A stretch of DNA of 14,434 nt from Actinomycetota bacterium (GCA_009704065.1 WLEX01000010.1:1-14434); one strand, 5' to 3'; positions 1 to 6,607 are shown, numbered from the stretch's first letter. Notes: generated from the letters alone by a model not told the origin. Program-made: numbers and translations.

Positions 1-1
1 C

Positions 2-625
2 AAGACTGGTGTCAATATCGCAGAGGGCAAAAACTTGGTGGGAGCATTTTGGCAACCACATGGAGTGGTGTGTGATCTCAACACTCTTGCAACGTTGTCT
101 GATTTTGAGACACGTTGCGGACTTGGTGAAATGGCGAAATACCACTTCATAGTGAGAGAGGATCTCAATTCACTCTCAATGGTGGAAAGAGTTGCGCGGT
201 GTGTTCGTATCAAAGCCGACATTGTGTCTGCCGACGAACGTGAAGGTGGTGTGCGTGCCCTGTTGAATTACGGACACACACTTGCACATGCTTTGGAAAT
301 CGCTACTGATTTCTCTATCGCACATGGGGAAGCAGTCTCGATTGGATTGCTCTATGCGGCGCATCTAGCTCATCGCATGGGTCGTATTAGTGCCGACAGA
401 GTTGACCAGCACTATCACGTCGTGCACGAGGTATACGGTCTGCGCAATCCATTGCCGGTTGGTATTACCCCTGAGCAACTCATCATCGATATGGGTCGCG
501 ACAAGAAAGCCATTGATTCACTTACTTTCGTTCTCGATTCAGCCGATGGTCTCGAAGTGGTGACACACGTTTCAGAAGAAATGATTCGTGAAGCACTTAG
601 TGATCTTGTAGCCCGATTGGCATAA
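2..625 (+). CDS. aroB: 3-dehydroquinate synthase, 3' part (5' end outside window)
   Basis: AroB converts DAHP to 3-dehydroquinate in the cytoplasm, the second step of the shikimate pathway. The frame is open from base 2 and ends at TAA 623-625, giving about 207 C-terminal residues. The family signature GKNLVGAF is followed by GLGEMAKY, whose Glu (codon 128-130) is the expected metal ligand. The two metal-ligand histidines lie in NYGHTLAHALE (codon 275-277) and HGEAVSIG (codon 323-325). All three ligands of the C-terminal metal-binding part are present, so the visible portion looks functional. A TTG at 35 is internal to the protein and is not a start, because homology continues upstream to base 2. 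The next gene starts two bases after the stop. With aroQ downstream, this is a shikimate cluster, and aroC and aroK would be expected just upstream. Confidence 0.95.
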   Translation, partial: KTGVNIAEGKNLVGAFWQPHGVVCDLNTLATLSDFETRCGLGEMAKYHFIVREDLNSLSMVERVARCVRIKADIVSADEREGGVRALLNYGHTLAHALEIATDFSIAHGEAVSIGLLYAAHLAHRMGRISADRVDQHYHVVHEVYGLRNPLPVGITPEQLIIDMGRDKKAIDSLTFVLDSADGLEVVTHVSEEMIREALSDLVARLA

Positions 626-627
626 AC

Positions 628-1176
628 ATGTATCGCACTGCACGGCTGGTGTTGCGCGGCTGGCGTGAAGAAGATCTTGACCCATTTGCAGCCTTGTGTG
701 CAGATGTAGATGTAATGGAATTTTTCCCCTCAACTTTATCGGCGGATGAATCTGAGGCCATGGTGAATCGAATTTCTCAACGAATGAACGATGATGGTTT
801 TGGGCTGTGGGCGATAGAGGTTGATGGCGCCTTTGCTGGTTTCACGGGGCTTAACTCCGCTGCATCAATCGAGGGAACATCTTTTACTCCCTGTGTTGAA
901 GTGGGCTGGCGCTTGGCGAAGTGGGCCTGGGGTAAGGGATATGCCAGTGAGGCGGCGCGTGAGTCTCTGCGCATTGGATTCGAAGAGCACCAACTTCATT
1001 CGATTTTCTCATGGACCACGCAAAGCAATGCACGAAGTGAATCTGTGATGCGCCATATCGGAATGGCACGACGGCCTGACCTTGATTTTGACCATCCGAA
1101 TACCCCGAATTGGTGGGGTCAACCTCACATTGTTTATTCACTCGAGCGAAGTGCATGGGCAGAGTACGGTATGTGA
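628..1176 (+). CDS. GNAT-family N-acetyltransferase (RimJ/RimL type)
   Basis: This 182-residue protein resembles the RimJ/RimL-type branch of the GNAT acetyltransferases, which move acetyl from acetyl-CoA to an amine. The substrate cannot be told from sequence. It opens with the family's TARLVLRGWREEDLDPF (residues 4-20). An EVGW strand (91-94) is followed by the acetyl-CoA pyrophosphate-binding loop WGKGYASEA (101-109), and then by NARSESVMRHIGM (134-146), the usual helix and beta-bulge of motif B. The full family length is present. The ATG lies two bases after the aroB stop and lacks a clear ribosome-binding site, so translation is probably coupled to aroB. Its stop is one base before aroQ. 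It interrupts what is normally an aroB-aroQ pair, with no repeats or remnants of mobile DNA at either edge. Confidence 0.88.
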   Translation: MYRTARLVLRGWREEDLDPFAALCADVDVMEFFPSTLSADESEAMVNRISQRMNDDGFGLWAIEVDGAFAGFTGLNSAASIEGTSFTPCVEVGWRLAKWAWGKGYASEAARESLRIGFEEHQLHSIFSWTTQSNARSESVMRHIGMARRPDLDFDHPNTPNWWGQPHIVYSLERSAWAEYGM

Positions 1177-1177
1177 C

Positions 1178-1621
1178 ATGACATTGTCATCGATTCTCGT
1201 TTTACATGGACCCAATCTCAATTTGCTCGGCACAAGAGAACCAGAGGTGTATGGCACTGCGACGCTTGCATCGCATGTAGCAACAGTCTCAGCGGCTGCT
1301 TCACGACATGGAATTTCGGTGACCGATGTGCAGTCAAATACGGAAGGCGAATTGGTAAACGCAATTCATGCCGCCAATACTGCTCATGGTGGGATCATCA
1401 TAAATGCAGGAGCTTTCACGCACTACTCATGGGCCATTCATGATGCCCTCAAATCATTTCCAGGCCACGTTATTGAAGTGCATCTGTCTAACCCAGGGGC
1501 GCGCGAGCAATTCCGCCATATCAGTGTGTTGGCACCCGTAGTCGATGGAACAATTTCCGGCTTTGGCGGACTCGGTTATTCACTTGCTGTTGAAGCATTG
1601 GTCGAACTCGACAGTCAGTAA
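1178..1621 (+). CDS. aroQ: Type II 3-dehydroquinate dehydratase
   Basis: AroQ dehydrates 3-dehydroquinate to 3-dehydroshikimate, the third shikimate step. The type II enzyme is a dodecamer unrelated to AroD. The 147-residue length is typical. The N-terminal motif LHGPNLNLLGTREPEVYG (9-26) carries the active-site Arg20 and the catalytic Tyr25. His102 in EVHLSN is the expected general acid, and AREQFRH and the GFGGLGY turn follow as in the family. NAGAFTHYS matches the NAGG-THTS form seen in the mycobacterial enzyme. An in-frame extension to 1082 exists, but it runs inside the acetyltransferase gene. The ATG at 1178, directly before the conserved strand, gives the normal N-terminus. The stop TAA shares its last base with the ATG of the peptidase gene. 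Confidence 0.95.
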   Translation: MTLSSILVLHGPNLNLLGTREPEVYGTATLASHVATVSAAASRHGISVTDVQSNTEGELVNAIHAANTAHGGIIINAGAFTHYSWAIHDALKSFPGHVIEVHLSNPGAREQFRHISVLAPVVDGTISGFGGLGYSLAVEALVELDSQ

Positions 1622-2709
1622 TGAATGTCGCCAACCGAATAGGTCGTCTCGCATCGCGCGACGATTGTGAGTTCGAATTAGTTCTTAGGCTCGAAGACAT
1701 TCGATGGCTCACCGGTTTCACAGGCGGTACGGCTCAGTTAATCGTAAACACCGCGCGTGGTGAATCATGGCTTCTGGTCGATGGCCGTTATGTGGAACGA
1801 GCACAATCTGAATTAGCGATTGGGGGAGCATCCACATCAGTTGTTCCAGTAGTGAACGGTGCACAATTCCTTGATGTGCTCCTTGAGATAACTGCAGGTT
1901 CGGTTCTTGGTGTCGATTTGACCCACCTCACTGCAGCGCACTTGCAACAGTTACAACAGCGAACAACCGTTGTGGCAATTGAGAGTCAATTCGATGCAGT
2001 GCGCCGAATTAAGGACGAGAACGAGATTCGACTCATCTCAGATGCTGCACGCGTTGCAGACTTTGCTTTGCAAAGTGTTGTATCCGACGGTTTAGTGGGG
2101 AAATCCGAGCGGCAAATCCGCAATCGACTCGATCAGCTCATGCGTGAAGGTGGCGCAGACGATGTGGCATTTGAAACCATCGTGGCAACGGGCCCAAATG
2201 GTGCACGACCTCATCATGAACCGTCACATGACATCGTGGAAAATGGCCATGGGGTAATCATCGATATGGGGGCCATGATTGAGGGGTATCGCAGCGATAT
2301 GACTCGTACCGTCCTCGTGGGTTCGATTGATGCGCAATATCGAAAGATGTTTGACACTGTGATCGAGGCGCAGGCACGTGGAGTCGAGGCCGTTCATGAT
2401 GGGGTCGCTGGTTCAGATGTCGATGCAGCAGTTCGTCGTGTTTTTGCTCGGGAAGGACTAGAACACGAATATCCCCATGGCACAGGACATGGGATTGGGC
2501 TGTATATCCACGAGCAACCCATCCTGAGTCCTCGTTGCACTGCAGTGCTTCAGGCCAATGAGGTGGTGACCGTCGAGCCTGGGCTCTATCGTGGAGGGGT
2601 CGGCGGCGTTCGGATCGAGGATCTGGTCGTCGTCACCGGCACTACGTGTCGCACGCTTTCTCTTACTCCGAAGGACCTCACATGCCCGCGATCACCACAA
2701 ACGATCTAA
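1621..2709 (+). CDS. pepP: Xaa-Pro peptidase, M24B family (aminopeptidase P-like)
   Basis: This cytoplasmic metallopeptidase probably cleaves bonds next to proline. The two-metal pita-bread site is complete: Asp215 in IDMG, Asp226 in SDMTR, His290 in [12 protein letters not shown], Glu319 in VEPGLY and Glu333 in RIEDLV. The N-terminal creatinase-like domain (about 1-125) includes RWLTGFTGG (27-35) and LLVDGRY. The catalytic domain fills 130-355. At 362 residues it matches the shorter Gram-positive forms rather than the roughly 440-residue E. coli PepP. The symbol pepP is therefore tentative, and pepQ is often used for the neighbour of efp in actinobacteria. The last nine codons overlap the start of efp. 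Proximity to EF-P is a conserved arrangement; both proteins deal with proline-containing sequences, but a functional tie is only inference. Confidence 0.9.
   Translation: MNVANRIGRLASRDDCEFELVLRLEDIRWLTGFTGGTAQLIVNTARGESWLLVDGRYVERAQSELAIGGASTSVVPVVNGAQFLDVLLEITAGSVLGVDLTHLTAAHLQQLQQRTTVVAIESQFDAVRRIKDENEIRLISDAARVADFALQSVVSDGLVGKSERQIRNRLDQLMREGGADDVAFETIVATGPNGARPHHEPSHDIVENGHGVIIDMGAMIEGYRSDMTRTVLVGSIDAQYRKMFDTVIEAQARGVEAVHDGVAGSDVDAAVRRVFAREGLEHEYPHGTGHGIGLYIHEQPILSPRCTAVLQANEVVTVEPGLYRGGVGGVRIEDLVVVTGTTCRTLSLTPKDLTCPRSPQTI
2670..2675 (+). promoter_or_regulatory. Ribosome-binding site for efp
   Basis: GAAGGA lies six bases before the ATG at 2682, inside the last part of the peptidase gene. 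It decides the efp start in favour of 2682 over the upstream in-frame start at 2646, which would add 12 residues unlike any EF-P N-terminus. Confidence 0.75.
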
Positions 2710-3245
2710 AGAACGGAATTACCCTCGAGCTTGATAACGGTCTCTTCACCGTCGTTGAATTTCAACATGTGAAGCCAGGCAAGGGTGGGGCTTTTGTTCG
2801 CACAAAGTTGCGCAACCTGAAAAATGGAAACCTTCTCGAAAAAACATTTAACGCTGGTATCCGCGTAGAACAGGCCATTCTCGACAAGCGCGACATGCAA
2901 TTTCTCTACAAAGATGGTGATGATTTTGTGTTCATGGACACCGAGTCCTACGACCAAATGACCGTTACTCCTGTAGCGCTCGGTGATGCAGCCAATTATC
3001 TGGTGGAACAAGCAATGGCGATTATCGCGTATCACAATGGTGAAATCGTGACGGTTGAAATTCCTGCTTCGGCCGAGTTGATTGTTGCCGATACTGAACC
3101 TGGCCTGCAGGGAGACCGAGTGTCGGGTGCCCGTAAGCCGGCCACATTGGAAACAGGAAAAGTTATTCAAGTGCCGTTGTTCGTCAATGTTGGCGACAAG
3201 GTCAAAGTCGACACTCGCACCGGCGATTACGTGACACGCGTCTAA
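2682..3245 (+). CDS. efp: Translation elongation factor P
   Basis: EF-P binds ribosomes stalled at polyproline stretches and promotes peptide-bond formation. The 187 residues from the ATG at 2682 match the family length and its three beta-barrel layout (KOW-like domain about 1-65, then two OB domains). The tip of domain I reads [10 protein letters not shown], with the functional lysine at position 34. The C-terminal part has [19 protein letters not shown] and [17 protein letters not shown], both family signatures. I see no epmA, epmB or ymfI-type modification gene nearby, consistent with the unmodified lysine reported for actinobacterial EF-P. The loop lacks the second proline of the PGKGP form described in that group. 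The gene overlaps the preceding peptidase gene by 28 bases, and its TAA shares one base with the nusB ATG. Confidence 0.96.
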   Translation: MPAITTNDLKNGITLELDNGLFTVVEFQHVKPGKGGAFVRTKLRNLKNGNLLEKTFNAGIRVEQAILDKRDMQFLYKDGDDFVFMDTESYDQMTVTPVALGDAANYLVEQAMAIIAYHNGEIVTVEIPASAELIVADTEPGLQGDRVSGARKPATLETGKVIQVPLFVNVGDKVKVDTRTGDYVTRV

Positions 3246-3670
3246 TGGCACGTGACCCAGAGTCGTTCCGCATGAGCGACGAACGGACAGATGCCCGTGA
3301 ACAAGCGGTTATTTTCCTCTACGAATCAGAGCAACGTGGAATCTCGCCACTTGAACTACTGGCCGACCGTGGCGTTGCCTCTGCAGATCTCACAAGTGAG
3401 CTGCTCAATGGCATCGAAGCGGTACGTGCCGACCTGGATGCTGAGATCGTTACTTTCGCTAAGGGCTGGGCTCTCGATCGCATGCCAGCACTCGACCGGG
3501 CCATCTTGCGACTAGCTATTTATGAGCTCCGATCTCGTCCCGATGTGCCAGTGGCAGTTGTCATCGACGAAGCAGTCGAGCTAGCAAAGCGTTTCTCCAC
3601 CGATGATTCGGGCCGGTTTGTCAATGGTGTGCTGGCGGCGGTAGCGAAGGAAGCTCGTCCCACCGCATAG
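3245..3670 (+). CDS. nusB: Transcription antitermination factor NusB
   Basis: NusB pairs with NusE (ribosomal protein S10) on boxA RNA and supports antitermination of rRNA operons. The 141-residue all-helical protein has the expected REQAVIFLYESEQRG helix near residues 18-32. WALDRMPALDRAILRLAIYE lies at 75-94, and the C-terminal VIDEAVELAKRFS (106-118) is followed by GRFVNGVLAAVAK, all hallmarks of the family. The ATG at 3245 overlaps the efp stop by one base. A second in-frame ATG at 3272 would remove nine poorly conserved residues and is possible, since neither start has a strong ribosome-binding site. This is the last gene of the aroB-nusB unit. The pyr promoter begins only a few bases beyond its stop, and I see no clear intrinsic terminator between them, so some read-through into the pyr leader is likely. 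Confidence 0.92.
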   Translation: MARDPESFRMSDERTDAREQAVIFLYESEQRGISPLELLADRGVASADLTSELLNGIEAVRADLDAEIVTFAKGWALDRMPALDRAILRLAIYELRSRPDVPVAVVIDEAVELAKRFSTDDSGRFVNGVLAAVAKEARPTA

Positions 3671-3675
3671 TCGCA

Positions 3676-3706
3676 CTGGCGTGGCACCGATCTGTGTGTC
3701 TATAAT
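3676..3706 (+). promoter_or_regulatory. Promoter of the pyr operon
   Basis: TATAAT at 3701-3706 is a perfect -10 box. The best -35 candidates are weak (CTGGCG at 3676-3681 with a 19-base spacer, or TGGCGT one base later with 18), so the -10 box carries most of the evidence. Transcription should start near 3711-3713, which puts the PyrR-binding hairpin at the very 5' end of the mRNA, as in mycobacteria. The promoter sits six bases after the nusB stop. Confidence 0.6.
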
Positions 3707-3714
3707 GAGAACGA

Positions 3715-3745
3715 CCGTAAAACGAGTCCTGTGAGGCTCGAACGG
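3715..3745 (+). promoter_or_regulatory. PyrR-binding RNA hairpin (pyr leader)
   Basis: The RNA carries AGUCCUGUGAGGCU (3725-3738), a full match to the known PyrR-binding consensus. It folds as a lower stem CCGU/ACGG (3715-3718 with 3742-3745), an internal loop with an A-run on the 5' side (3719-3722), and an upper stem CGAGUC/GGCUCG with one U-G pair. The hexaloop is CUGUGA (3729-3734), which fits the CNGNGA form. PyrR loaded with UMP is known to bind such hairpins and lower pyr expression. The 3' strand of the lower stem runs directly into the leader ribosome-binding site, so binding would block ribosome entry, as shown for Mycobacterium smegmatis. Confidence 0.9.
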
Positions 3746-3750
3746 AAGGA
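3744..3750 (+). promoter_or_regulatory. Ribosome-binding site of the pyr leader ORF
   Basis: GGAAGGA ends four bases before the ATG at 3755. Its first two Gs also belong to the lower stem of the PyrR hairpin, so PyrR binding and 30S binding should compete. The element is perfectly complementary to bases 3822-3830. Confidence 0.75.
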
Positions 3751-3754
3751 AAAT

Positions 3755-3838
3755 ATGACTTCATCATCTTTCATGTGTGCACGCCCCTCGCGAGGGGCGT
3801 TTTTCATGCCACAACTTCGAGTTTCCTTCCCACAATGA
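3755..3838 (+). CDS. Putative 27-residue pyr leader peptide
   Basis: An ATG at 3755 with a good ribosome-binding site opens a 27-codon frame ending at TGA 3836-3838. The stop overlaps the pyrR ATG at 3835 in an ATGA junction. The peptide starts MTSSSFMCARPSRGAFF; I recognise no domain, signal peptide or membrane segment. Its frame runs through the whole GC-rich terminator hairpin (codons 10-15) and the T-run after it. The peptide itself is probably not the product that matters. The likely role is that a translating ribosome keeps the hairpin open and delivers ribosomes to pyrR, which has no ribosome-binding site of its own. Evidence is start, spacing, coupling and context; expression is inferred. 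Confidence 0.65.
   Translation: MTSSSFMCARPSRGAFFMPQLRVSFPQ
3782..3804 (+). terminator. Intrinsic terminator/attenuator inside the pyr leader ORF
   Basis: CGCCCCTCGCGAGGGGCG (3782-3799) is a perfect 18-base inverted repeat, giving a seven-pair GC-rich stem with a CGCG loop. Five Ts follow at once (3800-3804). This is standard intrinsic terminator form. It lies about 70-90 bases after the predicted transcription start and before pyrR, so it would act as an attenuator. The T-run is short, so termination may be partial. I find no separate antiterminator that pairs strongly with the stem, which suggests that ribosomes decide the outcome. Confidence 0.7.
3822..3830 (+). promoter_or_regulatory. 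Anti-Shine-Dalgarno segment before pyrR
   Basis: TTTCCTTCC is the exact reverse complement of GGAAGGAAA at 3744-3752, which contains the leader ribosome-binding site. Pairing would close a long loop around the terminator hairpin and hide that site in the full-length mRNA. The run sits five bases before the pyrR start codon, where a ribosome-binding site would normally be. The function is inferred. Confidence 0.4.
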
Positions 3839-4380
3839 CCACGGTGTCGTCGCAACGCTCCGAGCTACTCGGCGAGGCAGATATCGAAAGAGCAATTACT
3901 CGTATTGCTCATGAAATCATCGAACGCAATGCCGACTTGTCGGTTGTTGTCATTATCGGTATGCAAACTGGTGGAACGTGGATTGCACAACGCCTACGTG
4001 ATGCTGTGAGCCGCATAGCGCCAGGAAACGACCTTTTGTTAGGGGCCATCGACATCTCGATGTATCGAGATGACTTCAGTCTGCGCCCTCGAGTACTGAC
4101 TGCACCCACCGATATTACGTTTGACCTCACTGAAAAAACCGTGGTGTTGGTCGACGATGTGCTGTTTACTGGTCGAACGGTACGAGCAGCCTTAGAGGCT
4201 CTCAATGATCATGGGCGACCACGTGCAGTGCAGTTGGCAGTAATGGTCGATCGTGGGCATCGTGAACTGCCCATTCGTCCCGATTATGTCGGCAAAAACA
4301 TCCCCACTCACTTCAGTGATGAAGTGAGTGTTGGACCTGGTGGTGTCGCAGTGATGGGCCTCGAAAAGAGCCAATCATGA
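3835..4380 (+). CDS. pyrR: PyrR, pyr mRNA-binding regulator / uracil phosphoribosyltransferase
   Basis: PyrR senses UMP and binds pyr leader RNA to lower expression of the operon. Many members also make UMP from uracil and PRPP. The 181 residues fit the family. The N-terminal half has ERAITRIAHEIIERN and a GMQTGG loop. The PRPP-binding motif VVLVDDVLFTGRT spans 103-115, and LAVMVDRGHRELPIRPDYVGKNIPT follows, as in known PyrR. The ATG at 3835 is chosen because it overlaps the leader ORF stop and gives the usual N-terminus. A GTG at 3775 in the same frame would translate through the terminator hairpin. There is no ribosome-binding site before 3835, so translation most likely depends on the leader ORF. 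A match to the PyrR RNA consensus lies directly upstream, so autoregulation is very likely. The stop overlaps pyrB as ATGA. Confidence 0.95.
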   Translation: MTTVSSQRSELLGEADIERAITRIAHEIIERNADLSVVVIIGMQTGGTWIAQRLRDAVSRIAPGNDLLLGAIDISMYRDDFSLRPRVLTAPTDITFDLTEKTVVLVDDVLFTGRTVRAALEALNDHGRPRAVQLAVMVDRGHRELPIRPDYVGKNIPTHFSDEVSVGPGGVAVMGLEKSQS

Positions 4381-5324
4381 AACATCTCTTGTCAACACAT
4401 GACTTGTCGGTCGAACAGATGATCTCATTGCTGGAAACTGCTGACTACATGTCGGAGATCAATACACGGTCGATTTCGAAGGTGCCTGCACTGCGCGGGA
4501 AAACTGTTGCGAGTGTATTTTTCGAAGATTCGACGCGTACACGCTTGAGCTTCGAAACAGCGGCGAAGCGTTTGTCTGCCGATGTTCTCACTTTCTCGGC
4601 TGCGTCTTCCAGTGTGAACAAGGGCGAGAGTCTGCGCGACACGATTGAGACCCTGTCAGCTATGGGGGTCGACGCATTTGTTGTTCGACACAAGTCGAGC
4701 GGAGCACCTCAGCAAATCACGCAATGGACCAATGCGTCAGTATTGAACGCTGGGGATGGTTGGCATCAGCACCCAACACAAGCTTTGCTCGATACGTACA
4801 CCATCACACGATCCTTTGGCCAGCTCGACTCTATGAAGGGTCGCACGATTGCCATCGTAGGAGACATCAAACATTCTCGTGTCGCGCGAAGCGACATCGA
4901 CATGTTCACGCGCTTAGGTGCCGAAGTCATTTTGGTAGCACCAAGTGCGTTGCTGCCAAGTCACATTGAAAACTGGGGAGTTACTACTGCGTCATCTATT
5001 GACGAGGTAATCAATTCGGTCGATGTTTTGTACATGTTGCGAATGCAAAGGGAACGTATCAGCGCATCGAATATGCCGAGCCTTCGTGAGTACAGCAGCC
5101 ACTACGCGTTAACCGTTGAACGAGCAGCAAGGTTGTCACCTCATGCTTTAGTGATGCACCCCGGTCCCATTAATCGAGGTATCGAGATGATGGTCGATCC
5201 ATCAGATTTACCAGGATCACGTATTTTGCAACAGGTAACAAATGGAATAGCCGTGCGCATGGCTGTTCTCTTCACGTTGCTTGGCGGAGATCTCACTGCA
5301 ACTGCAACAGGTGGAACGGTATGA
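4377..5324 (+). CDS. pyrB: Aspartate carbamoyltransferase, catalytic chain
   Basis: PyrB joins carbamoyl phosphate and L-aspartate to make N-carbamoyl-L-aspartate, the committed pyrimidine step. The 315-residue length is normal for the catalytic chain. The carbamoyl-phosphate loop FFEDSTRTRLSFE starts at residue 48 (S52-T-R-T-R56), with SVNKGESLRDT following as the mobile loop that carries the active-site lysine. HPTQALLDTYTI starts at His132. In the aspartate domain, MLRMQRER and HPGPINRG (His261 onward) are present. No pyrI regulatory subunit is nearby, so control is probably at the level of PyrR rather than allosteric by CTP. Starts by a 4-base overlap with pyrR and ends by a 4-base overlap with pyrC. 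Confidence 0.97.
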   Translation: MKHLLSTHDLSVEQMISLLETADYMSEINTRSISKVPALRGKTVASVFFEDSTRTRLSFETAAKRLSADVLTFSAASSSVNKGESLRDTIETLSAMGVDAFVVRHKSSGAPQQITQWTNASVLNAGDGWHQHPTQALLDTYTITRSFGQLDSMKGRTIAIVGDIKHSRVARSDIDMFTRLGAEVILVAPSALLPSHIENWGVTTASSIDEVINSVDVLYMLRMQRERISASNMPSLREYSSHYALTVERAARLSPHALVMHPGPINRGIEMMVDPSDLPGSRILQQVTNGIAVRMAVLFTLLGGDLTATATGGTV

Positions 5325-6607
5325 GTTCAGCAACACAATCAATAGTCATTCGTGGCGCTCAGATCGTGAATCCAGATGCAGTGTTTCTTGCCGATGTTCG
5401 TATCGTTAATGGAATCATTGAGGCGGTTGGTGAAAACCTACAAGGAGATCTCGTTCTCGATGGAACGGGTTGCTACATCTCGTCTGGTTTTGTTGATCTT
5501 CATACGCACCTGCGTGAGCCGGGCAAAGAAGAGGCAGAAACTATCGAATCGGGTTCCCGCGCTGCAGCCCTCGGTGGGTATACCGCCGTTGTAGCTATGC
5601 CGAATACTGATCCAGCCCAAGACAATGTGGCTACGGTTCTCTTTGTTCGAGAGCGCGGCATTGAGGCTGGTCTATGTGAAGTTGTGCCATCTGGCTGCAT
5701 CACAGTGGGAAGACTCGGGCGCGAACTAGTGCCGTACGACTCGCTATCTCGTGTCGGAGTCACACTCTTCACCGATGATGGCAATGGAGTGCAAGATGCG
5801 CATGTCATGCAACGTGCACTTACTGCGGCCGCGCGTCTTGGTGTCACGTTGGCGCAACACTGCGAGGTCTCGGCGCTCACCGAAGGTGCAGTGATGCACG
5901 ATGGAGCATGCTGCTCCTCAATGGGTGTACCTGGCTGGCCATCAGAAGCCGAAGAGCAAATGGTGCGACGAGATATCGCATTGGTGCGACTCACTGGCGC
6001 AAAGATGCACTTTTTGCACCTGTCTACAGCTGGAAGTGTTCAGTTGGTGCGAGACGCAAAGGCCGAGGGTTTACCTGTTACTGCTGAAGTGACACCGCAT
6101 CATCTTTCTCTTCTCGATGAAATGCTTTTGGGATTTGATCCCATCTTTAAGGTGAATCCACCATTGCGCACTGCTGAAGATATTGCAGAACTAAAGCGCG
6201 GACTAGCCGACGGCACCATCGATGCAGTTGCAACCGATCATGCGCCACATGCTGGTCACACAAAAGAACAACCACTCGACACAGCGCCCCCCGGAATGTT
6301 GGGATTAGAAACAGCCCTTGGAGTGGTCAATACTGCACTCACTCTCACCGCACAGCAAATTGCGCAGGTCATGTCGTGGGCACCGGCTCGCATCGCATCG
6401 CTTCCACAGCAAGGGCGTCCTATCGCGGTGGGCGAACCAGCAAATATCTCGGTCTGGAACACGACCGATGTGTGGACTGTGTCGAGACACGATCTAGCAA
6501 GCCGTAGCAACAATACGCCGTATCACGGCATGGAACTTCGTGGTCGCGTGCGGCACACGATCTATAACGGCCAAGTGGTCGTACAAGAAGGGAAGGCACT
6601 CAAGTGA
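5321..6607 (+). CDS. pyrC: Dihydroorotase (class I, zinc amidohydrolase)
   Basis: PyrC closes carbamoyl-aspartate to dihydroorotate, the third pyrimidine step. The 428-residue length and motifs fit the class I bacterial form, not the shorter E. coli type. Metal ligands are all visible: His61 and His63 in DLHTHLREPG, Asp153 in FTDDGNG as the bridging acid, His180 in QHCEV, His233 in FLHLSTAGS and Asp306 in ATDHAPH. PPGMLGLETAL follows as expected. Class I enzymes can need the aspartate carbamoyltransferase for full activity in some species; pyrB is directly upstream and overlapping. A short ribosome-binding stretch AGGTGG lies before the start. Mycobacteria have a small extra gene between pyrC and carA; here pyrC overlaps carA directly. 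Confidence 0.97.
   Translation: MSSATQSIVIRGAQIVNPDAVFLADVRIVNGIIEAVGENLQGDLVLDGTGCYISSGFVDLHTHLREPGKEEAETIESGSRAAALGGYTAVVAMPNTDPAQDNVATVLFVRERGIEAGLCEVVPSGCITVGRLGRELVPYDSLSRVGVTLFTDDGNGVQDAHVMQRALTAAARLGVTLAQHCEVSALTEGAVMHDGACCSSMGVPGWPSEAEEQMVRRDIALVRLTGAKMHFLHLSTAGSVQLVRDAKAEGLPVTAEVTPHHLSLLDEMLLGFDPIFKVNPPLRTAEDIAELKRGLADGTIDAVATDHAPHAGHTKEQPLDTAPPGMLGLETALGVVNTALTLTAQQIAQVMSWAPARIASLPQQGRPIAVGEPANISVWNTTDVWTVSRHDLASRSNNTPYHGMELRGRVRHTIYNGQVVVQEGKALK

Noticed and set aside
1082..1621. A longer aroQ starting at 1082
   Set aside because: The extension lies within the acetyltransferase gene in another frame. The ATG at 1178 gives the normal family N-terminus and length.
2646..3245. A longer efp starting at 2646
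   Set aside because: GAAGGA at 2670-2675 supports 2682, and the 12 extra residues do not match EF-P.
3775..4380. A longer pyrR starting at GTG 3775 (201 residues)
   Set aside because: The extra 20 residues are encoded by the terminator hairpin, have no ribosome-binding site and do not resemble a PyrR N-terminus. The ATG at 3835 overlaps the leader stop and gives the normal length.
5500..5994. 164-codon minus-strand frame opposite pyrC
   Set aside because: It lies wholly within a conserved gene, is rich in Ser, Arg and Pro as expected of an antisense shadow, and has no recognisable domain.
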